Assembly: GCF_022682495.2 (NCBI RefSeq)
Contig: NC_071389.1
Span: 185,923,556 to 185,987,555 of the forward strand
DNA: 64,000 nucleotides
Origin: Desmodus rotundus
Taxonomy: Eukaryota > Chordata > Mammalia > Chiroptera > Phyllostomidae
Direction of reading: 5' to 3'
Of this stretch, positions 57,471-64,000 are shown piece after piece. Below the pieces are notes generated by a model, which ran no database searches, had not been told where the DNA came from, and was given only the letters and a program-made list of their open reading frames with translations. Every line of letters starts with the position of its first letter. Positions within the stretch are counted from its first letter, which is position 1. A program made the translations under genes and the position numbers.

Positions 57471-57708
57471 GTTCTCTGCTTTTGAGGACTCAGGGCTCAT
57501 GTGGTTAGATTGGTTCCCTCTGGGTAACCCAGGATAACCTACCCATTTCAAAGTCCTTAATCAAATATGCAAAATCCCTTTTGCCGTGTCAGGTGACATA
57601 CTCACAGGTTCCAGAGATAATGACTTGGACTTCTTTGGGGAGCCGTTATTCTGTCTGCCACAGGACCCAGATTCGGTGTGTCGCTCGTTGCCTCATCTCC
57701 TCACTCTT

Positions 57709-58197
57709 TTTTTCTTTTTAATATTCCTTTTTTTGTATTTTTTTTATTGTTCAAGTATAGTTGTCTCCACTTCCTACCCACCACTCCCCCCACCCCAGCC
57801 ATCCCTACCTCCCACCCTCGATCCTACCCCCCTTTGGATTTGTCCATGTGTCCTTTATAAATGTTCCTATAAACCCTTCTCACTCCCCCCCACACTATCC
57901 CCTCCCACCTTCCCTCTGGTTACCGTCAGTTTGTTCTTAATTTCAATGTCTCTGGTTATATTTTGCTTGCTTGCTTGTTTTGTTGATTAGATTCCACTTA
58001 TAGGTGAGATCATATGGTATTTGTCCTTCACCACCTGGCTTATTTCACTTAGCATAATGCTCTCCAGTTCCATCCATGCTGTCACAAAGGATAGGAGCTC
58101 CTTCTTTCTTTCTGCTGTGTAGTATTCCATTGTGTAGATAGTCCACAGTTTTTTGATCCATTCATTTACCGATGGACACCTAGGTTGCTTCCAGCAC
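57709..58197 (-). mobile_element. 5'-truncated L1 of the bat type (-)
   Basis: Plus strand: ATTGTTCAAGTATAGTTGTC, CCTACCTCCCACCCTCGA, GTCCATGTGTCCTTTATAAA, TTAGCATAATGCTCTCCAGT and TTTTTTGATCCATTCATTTA. These match the 3' end of the intact L1 in this window in reverse, with divergence. The near-perfect duplication TCATCTCCTCACTCTT (57693-57708) and TCATCTGCTCACTCTT (58198-58213) bounds it. Confidence 0.85.
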
Positions 58198-58324
58198 TCA
58201 TCTGCTCACTCTTCCTTGTGTTTGGCCATCCGTTTCTGACCCAGTTCACTTAAAACCTTCTCTTCTCAGTTCTGAACTATTCAGCCTCCGTTAGCATGCA
58301 GTCCTGTTGACCGCCTTGTCCTGC

Positions 58325-58532
58325 GGAGAGCAGTGTTGCTGTGTAGGCTAGCCAGGCTGCCTAGGCTCAGATATTGGCCGTGACCTTTGGCAAGTTACTA
58401 TCTCATATAAAATGATAAAGAAAGTGCGTGTACCACGGATGACTGATGTGGTAATGATGAGTTAATATCGTTAACACTCTTAGAACAATGCCTGTCACAT
58501 AGTAAACCCTCAACAGAGGCTAACTACGTTGT
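58325..58532 (+). repeat. MIR relic (+)
   Basis: GACCTTTGGCAAGTTACTAT, GTGGTAATGATGAGTTAATA and TAGAACAATGCCTGTCACAT in MIR order. Confidence 0.7.
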
Positions 58533-60099
58533 TGCTGTTATTTTGGTTACTCTCTTTGTTGATGCTCCCTCAGGATTTCATCTGTGATCTCCTTTCTCCA
58601 GAAATCACAAGTGTTTCTCAGAGCTTTAGCATTACTCCCTAGTTAAAGAACTGCAGCCAGAAACATTTCCAAATGCCACACCTCTATTTCCGGCAGTGCT
58701 GGGTGAACATTTTATTTGGATGTCTCGGGGAGCCAGAGAACAAGCATATCCGAATCCAAACACAACACCTAAGTAGAGACCAAGTGACCTTGATTTTTAT
58801 TATTTTTCTTAAGCGCAGGAGTATTGATGTCCTCCTTCCCACGGCAGCAGATGCAATTGCTCATTGCACGTTAGTGCTGGGGAGATGCCTCCTCCGACCG
58901 CTGCGAGCTCCATGAGCGCGCGGACTCTGCCCTGTACTCTGCATCCTCCGTGCTTCGCAGAGAGGAAGTTCTTAACAAGTGTTTATTGAATTAATTTTCC
59001 AATAAACAATTGAAGGTCTCAAGAAAGAGCTCTTTCCCAAGGTATTAAGTTTGAACCATATGCTTGTAATTGCCTACTTCCATCTTGTTCACACCCTTCA
59101 ATATCACCTATGACATTACAGGGTGGGGCAGAGGTAGGTTTACCGTAGTCCCCATGGGACATAATGCAGTAATTAATAATGATACAAGAATAAACTCAGT
59201 GTTTTGCGTACTCACAAGTTACACCCACCTTTGCCATGCCCTGTATTCTGTTATCATATGATAAGTTTGACATCTCCCCGTGTGTGCCAGGACGAGGGGT
59301 GCAATGTGCCCAAGTCCACAGGACACAAGGAAAACCCAGTAGCTTTCCTGAAGTGGCCAGAAGTCCACAGCTGGTCTCTGTATTCCCTGAGGGAGACTGG
59401 AAAGATTTAGGACAAGTCCAGTATCACAGGATCAGGTAAAGTTAGATTAGCCTTCAGAGTAGTGAGTAAAAAAAAAAAAATGATGACCCCAACTAGCACA
59501 AAATGAGAAAGTCTTGGGGAGTAAAGGCGAAGGATAGCAAACGTGACATCCCTGAGGGCCTTTCAATGATGATGCTAATTTATGAAGATGTAGAACCATT
59601 CACTGTCAAATTGAAACGATATGGAATTCGAAGGCTCCTCCAGTCAAGATTCAAGTAGAAACACAATTCCAGTAAATGAGCAGATGTTAATGAAGGGACT
59701 TTTTATGTTGCACAGGTTAAGGAAATGACAAGATGGCCAAGCACCCAGCATCTAGCAACAGTGAGGAGTCTTTACTATGTTTAAAGGGATAAAAATAATA
59801 TTAACCCAGCTAGGGGGGGAGCCACCCAACAGAAATGCTGAAGCAGGGAAGAGTAACGATCTCTTTCCTCCTGTGCTCCAGCTTTTGCTGGTGTCCTGCC
59901 GCCTCTCCCCCACCCACCCCCCATGGTTGAGGCCTGCTGACTGGGTACAGGGAGGGGGCCGTGATGATGCAGTGTGTAGGGGTCAGCTTCCCAGGGCACA
60001 GGGTGGGGAGAAGGACAAGAGTGGCTTGAGGTGAGTGGATGCCAACAAAATAGCACTGGTATGAAGACCATCTCCAACTTTTTGGCTTAAAAATGTAAA
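58533..60099. other. No gene recognised
   Basis: Contains an L2-like end near 58925-59000, an A13 run around 59468-59480, and short overlapping frames with no domain. Confidence 0.35.
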
Positions 60100-60520
60100 T
60101 GAGCTGTCACAAATGGTGAGGGTTCTGCGAAGTGAAATAAGGCAGCCAGAGAAAGACAAATACCATAGGATTTCATTATACACAGAATCTAAAGAACAAT
60201 ATAAACAAGTAAAACAGAAACAGACTCATAGATACGGATAGCGGACTAATGGTTGCCAGGCGGACAAGGTGAAGAGATTGAGAAGTACAGATTGGTGGTT
60301 ACAAAATAGTCGTGGGGATGTAAAGCCCAGCACAGGGAATACAGTCAACAACACAGCAATAACTATGTGTGGTGCCGGGTGGGGGCTGGAAGTGCCACGG
60401 GAACCCTTTGTAAAGTACATGATTGTCTTACCGCTATGCCCTACTCCTGAAACGAATACAAAATAATAGTGAATGTAAACTGTAATTGAAAAATAAAATA
60501 AAATAAATTTAGAAAATGGT
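60100..60520 (+). mobile_element. Older L1 3' end (+)
   Basis: AGTGAAATAAGGCAGCCAGA, ACCATAGGATTTCATTATAC, AACAGAAACAGACTCATAGA, AAACTGTAATTGAAAAATAA: an L1 3' region in sense orientation, diverged from the intact copy. Confidence 0.8.
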
Positions 60521-60839
60521 AAGGAGCCCAAGTGGGGGGAGATGAGTGCCTTGTAAATCTATCCCTTTCAACTTCAGCATTCAATGGTTTTGCTTATTGA
60601 CAAAGGCAGCCAATAATCAAAAAGGAAGAAGAAATGAACATTTTCCTATCTTAAAATCCATTTTCACCCACATATTTACTGCATAGCACTATGACATTTG
60701 AGTGGGCCCTCTTAATAGGTATTTAACTATTTAACTATTCCCTTCTTAATAGGTATTTTCCTAGTTTTCCGTATCACTGTTCGTGATAGTGATCATAGTT
60801 GTAATGTTAGTTCTATCAGTTAGAACTATGATACTAAGT

Positions 60840-60985
60840 ACCACTGTTGAGTGCTTGTTACATGGCAGGCACCATGCTGTGTGAACACATAGGCTGTTTA
60901 GTCCTTATCCCGAATCTTGGAGATACTAACTTAAACTCCCGTTGACAAAGGAAGAAATGGAGGCATAACTCCTAAGGCCACCATA
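60840..60985 (-). repeat. MIR relic (-)
   Basis: GAGTGCTTGTTACATGGCAG, GCACCATGCTGTGTGAAC and GGAAGAAATGGAGGCATAAC in reversed MIR order. Confidence 0.55.
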
Positions 60986-61714
60986 ACTCACCAAAACTTG
61001 CATAGTTGCCACTACAGGGAGCGGGAATATGCCCCATTCTGCAGGGAAGCCGCCTTTCATTGCCTCCCTGTGTTACAGAAAATTCTGAATGGAACACCTT
61101 TGTACGTAAGTCTTAATATGTCTGGTCATTTTCGTGGGGCTGCTTCCTAGGAATGGAATTATGGGTCGAAGCATATAATCTTATTTTTAAGTGTTAAGCA
61201 ATAACATTTAGTTGCAATTCGAAATGTGTTAAGTATCTGTAGAGGGAAACATTCTTTAGGCAGGAACTTATGAAACATTTACCAAACTGCCTAGTTACAA
61301 ATGGTGAGATAGCAGTGTCTGAGAGCCCCTCTCGTCATGTCCTCACCAGCAGGGAATAGCATCATTTCTAGAGTTTAAAATCATGCTTTATGAAGGAAAA
61401 AAGGTGCACATGGGTAATTTTCCCAGAGGATATGAACTGATGGGCTGGAGGGAATGGGGGAGGGAGAGTGGAAACAGTTCAGCTGTTCAAGGCCGCCTTG
61501 TTTTACTGTTTCCTTGCCCACCCGCTGCCCCCATACCTACCGGCTGCAGGCCCCAGCTCCCCTCCAGGGACTAAACATTCTCCAAACAAAGTCATCATAG
61601 CAGAGGAGAAAATTTGAGAGGATATGAGGAAGTTAGTTGATGTCCCATTCCCCTGCTGTGTTCCACACTGCCCCTCTCTCCCTTTGTTCCTTTCTAGAAG
61701 CATTTACATTAGCA
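60986..61714. other. No gene recognised
   Basis: Possible weak L1M-like patch near 61120-61300 (GGAATGGAATTATGGGTCGA), too diverged to call. No exon. Confidence 0.35.
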
Positions 61715-62010
61715 CCAAATGTAAGCTGTGCATTATGACAGGCATGTGATGAGACAGACTCAGTCCAGTCCCTAGTTCAGGGGACAGACGTCCAGACAAT
61801 TACAATGCAGGTAGGTATCTTTGATATAAGTATGTACCAGGTGCTAATGGAGTACAGGGAAGAGACATGTCAGCATAGGGTAGTGGGGGTGAGAGGCTGG
61901 ATAGGAGATTGAGGATAATAGGATTTCTTCAGAAGGACAATGAATAAGCTGATTATAGAAGAATGTGTGAATTGGGGGTCTGCAAGAAGAGGGATGTTTT
62001 ATTTGTGAAG
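61715..62010 (-). repeat. L2-like relic (-)
   Basis: GTGCATTATGACAGGCATGT, ACAGACGTCCAGACAATTAC, AATGCAGGTAGGTATC and ACCAGGTGCTAATGGAGTAC in loose antisense L2 order. Confidence 0.4.
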
Positions 62011-64000
62011 TTAACACTTACGACTACTACGCTGTAACAACTAGTATCGTTTCATTCCACCTGATAAAGACGTCACCAGGGCTGTGTTTGTCAGTTCCCT
62101 GCTGGGCACCAACAACCCAAATCTCAGGGGACCTTTGCCTTTCCTGTTCAGGGCTGTTTGAGCAGCAGGTATGTGAGCAAACTTGGCTGGGTGAGTGGGG
62201 CGTGGCTCAGGGCTTCAGGTCAGGTTGAGGGCTGTTCGGTGGGTCTCATTTTGGGCCTATGGCTGCTTAGGACATGTGCTTTTCGTGATAATGGCAGAGA
62301 CACCAGAGACCAAGCCAAAGCTATGCAAGCACGCTTCACATCCCCACTTTCATCCACTCATATCCCCTTGGCCAAAGCAAGTCCCGATGACTACCCCTAA
62401 AATCAGTGGAACAGGGAATATATTTTCCCTCTTTGCTGGGAAGTGCTGATGGGTCATGTGGTGAAGAGAAGATACAGAAAACGGGGGACAGCAACCCAGT
62501 CTGTCACTGTGGTTTCCTGAAATGAAGTCCTTCTGCTAGAATTCTGTAGCAGGACAAAATGAGACTCTAAATCAGCCCCAGTTGCGGGAGAGAAAGAAGT
62601 TATAAAAAGGCTATACAGAACCTAGAGAAATCCCAGAAATTGATTTCCAGTGCTTTATGTTGCATTCAAGGTTAAACTTCCTTATAGGCTCTTACTCTTT
62701 CTGATTCTGTAAATTCTTCGTATAGACATTCAGCCAAAAGTGAAATCTGGGTAATGTGATATCTATCTAGTCCTTGGCAGTTTTGGTCTCTTTTCAAAGT
62801 GCTCGGCTGTCTACAGGGCTTTAGACAGACAACTGTCACAAAATTGCAGATAACAGCGACTTGGCAGCTCGATCGTCCTGGTGTTGATGTGCTGCTGTCG
62901 CCAGATTTGTGTCATGTGCACAGTGCAGGGGAACCGAACAGAAGCAGGTGCGGCCCAGCCCAGGACCTGGTGTGATGGGGAACGGTGTGGTCGCAGCAGC
63001 CCCCTCACCAGGTTGGCTGCAGGTCAGCAGTGCTCCGGCTTCAGGCCTCCCCGGGGGTGCCCTGTGTTCATCTCAGCACCTGTGATTGCCCTGCACTGCA
63101 CTCTGGCTGTTACCCACCTTTTCTGAGACTCCAAGCTCCTTAGGATCCGTTTGCTTGGGGTCCACCTGAGCTCATCCGACTGAGATGGCACAAATTCTGC
63201 CCCCTATAATGGGACACACCCAAGCCAATGACAAGTGGCACCCTCGCTGAGTGCATTCGCAAGGGTTTAAGTCTTTTCTCCCTAGGGTATGGGAAGGTAT
63301 CAGCCTATTTTATAAACATTTCATAAAATGTTTTTTGAACCAAATAAGAGATGATGTTAGAAAAGCTCCAGAAAAACTGAGAAGTAAATCCAGACCTGAG
63401 AATAGCCAGGAGAATTCTCACCTCCATTCTCTTAATGTTCTAACAAAGAGAAAGCACTACATTCATCCTCCACTTTGTAGCTGAAGTGTCCTCCGCTCTG
63501 TAGCTCAAGCTGAGAAAAAGCAAAAACTAGAAATGAACACCCCATTCCACAGATGAGTTTTTTCTTAATTAGGAGTAGGTGAGTCTGGTGTTTGCCTCAT
63601 GGTGGCGACAATCGAAACACAGCGTTTCAGTGATCTGAAAAATAATTTATCTAAGAAATGACAAGGAGAGCGATACAACACATAGACGCGGTTGCTGCTA
63701 GTTGTAACACAGTGACAGAACGACAAATGTTCCTGTGGCACAGCGCTCTTCTGAATCACAGGCGTGACATTTAGATGAAAGCAGATCACTTTTACAGGCA
63801 CGCTTCTACCGCGCGACGCAGCCAGAACTAGTCACCTTGGAAGCCGGCCAGAAAGGAGCATGGAAGAATTTTATTCTATTGAGGAAAATGCTAACATTTT
63901 AGATAGAATGTCTGAGGCATACAGGAAATATATGAGGAGCTTAAGAGAAATACACATTTTTCTGTTACCAGATTATTAAACATGTATTATGTTTCTGTGG
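62011..64000. other. No gene recognised
   Basis: Mixed sequence up to the window edge. The frames at 62158-62449 and 62811-63126 overlap on both strands and show no domain. No repeat can be named with confidence. Confidence 0.35.

Larger units (their letters stand above)
56715..57662 (+). repeat. Unclassified old repeat, split by L1
   Basis: Left part (56715-56990) reads GTGTCCCATTGCTGTGGTAA and AATTTATTATCTTAAGAG. Right part (57478-57662) reads TTCAAAGTCCTTAATCAAAT, GGTTCCAGAGATAATGAC and ATTCTGTCTGCCACAGG. They read as one common mammalian repeat separated by the L1 fragment. I am not sure of the class. Confidence 0.5.

Noticed and set aside
63195..63220. Second CTCF-like site (reverse strand of CTGCCCCCTATAATGG)
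   Set aside because: The TAGGGGGCAG part fits, but the CCAS bases before it do not.
1..64000. CRISPR arrays, bacterial-type operons, phage or toxin genes
   Set aside because: None seen. The DNA is clearly vertebrate by its repeats.

Overview
The window looks like intergenic or intronic DNA from a bat (Chiroptera). The clearest signs are several tRNA-derived SINEs with the bat-typical head (CCTGGCTGGTGTAGCTCAG), a B box (GGTTCGATTCC), a CT-rich tail and flanking target duplications. Bat-type L1 3' ends and relics of three mariner-type DNA transposons fit with this. The host assignment rests on my memory of repeat consensus sequences, not on a search. An intact L1 argues against Old World fruit bats, where L1 is thought to be extinct. 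I found no host protein-coding gene, exon or RNA gene. Apart from the L1 ORFs, the open frames are short, mostly without an ATG, and look like chance.

The main item is a complete, apparently intact LINE-1 on the + strand (19371-26100). It is flanked by a perfect 16-bp target-site duplication (19355-19370 and 26101-26116) at a TTTT/AA endonuclease site. It has a 1.65-kb 5'UTR, ORF1 (310 aa), ORF2 (1273 aa, with all endonuclease, reverse transcriptase and zinc-knuckle residues in place), a G-quadruplex-prone 3'UTR and a long poly(A). The 5'UTR starts with a YY1-type motif, carries a CpG-rich degenerate array, is almost free of ATG, and ends in a 335-nt polypyrimidine stretch with no AG dinucleotide. 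That stretch closes at CCCACAG|GTGAGA, which reads as a 3' splice site directly joined to a 5' splice site.

Left of the L1 (1-19354) lie a mariner deletion derivative, SINEs, an 8-bp-TSD hAT MITE inside an L2, a MER20-like element, a second mariner inside an old L1M relic, MIR and L2 relics, an older antisense L1, and one strong CTCF-like motif at 12526-12540. Right of it (26117-64000) are L2 and MIR relics, several hAT/MER elements (28909-29078 has a perfect 8-bp TSD), an inverted second copy of the same internally deleted mariner (31426-32089), two more SINEs, an MaLR-like LTR, a third mariner type (55328-55902) and a nested L1-in-repeat cluster (56220-58200). Stretches without recognised repeats include several AT-rich blocks that could be conserved non-coding elements.

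The insertion order can be read from nesting. L2 and L1M are oldest, mariner and hAT elements and SINEs landed in them, and the intact L1 is the youngest event. Repeat family names and fuzzy relic boundaries are by recall and should be treated as approximate.
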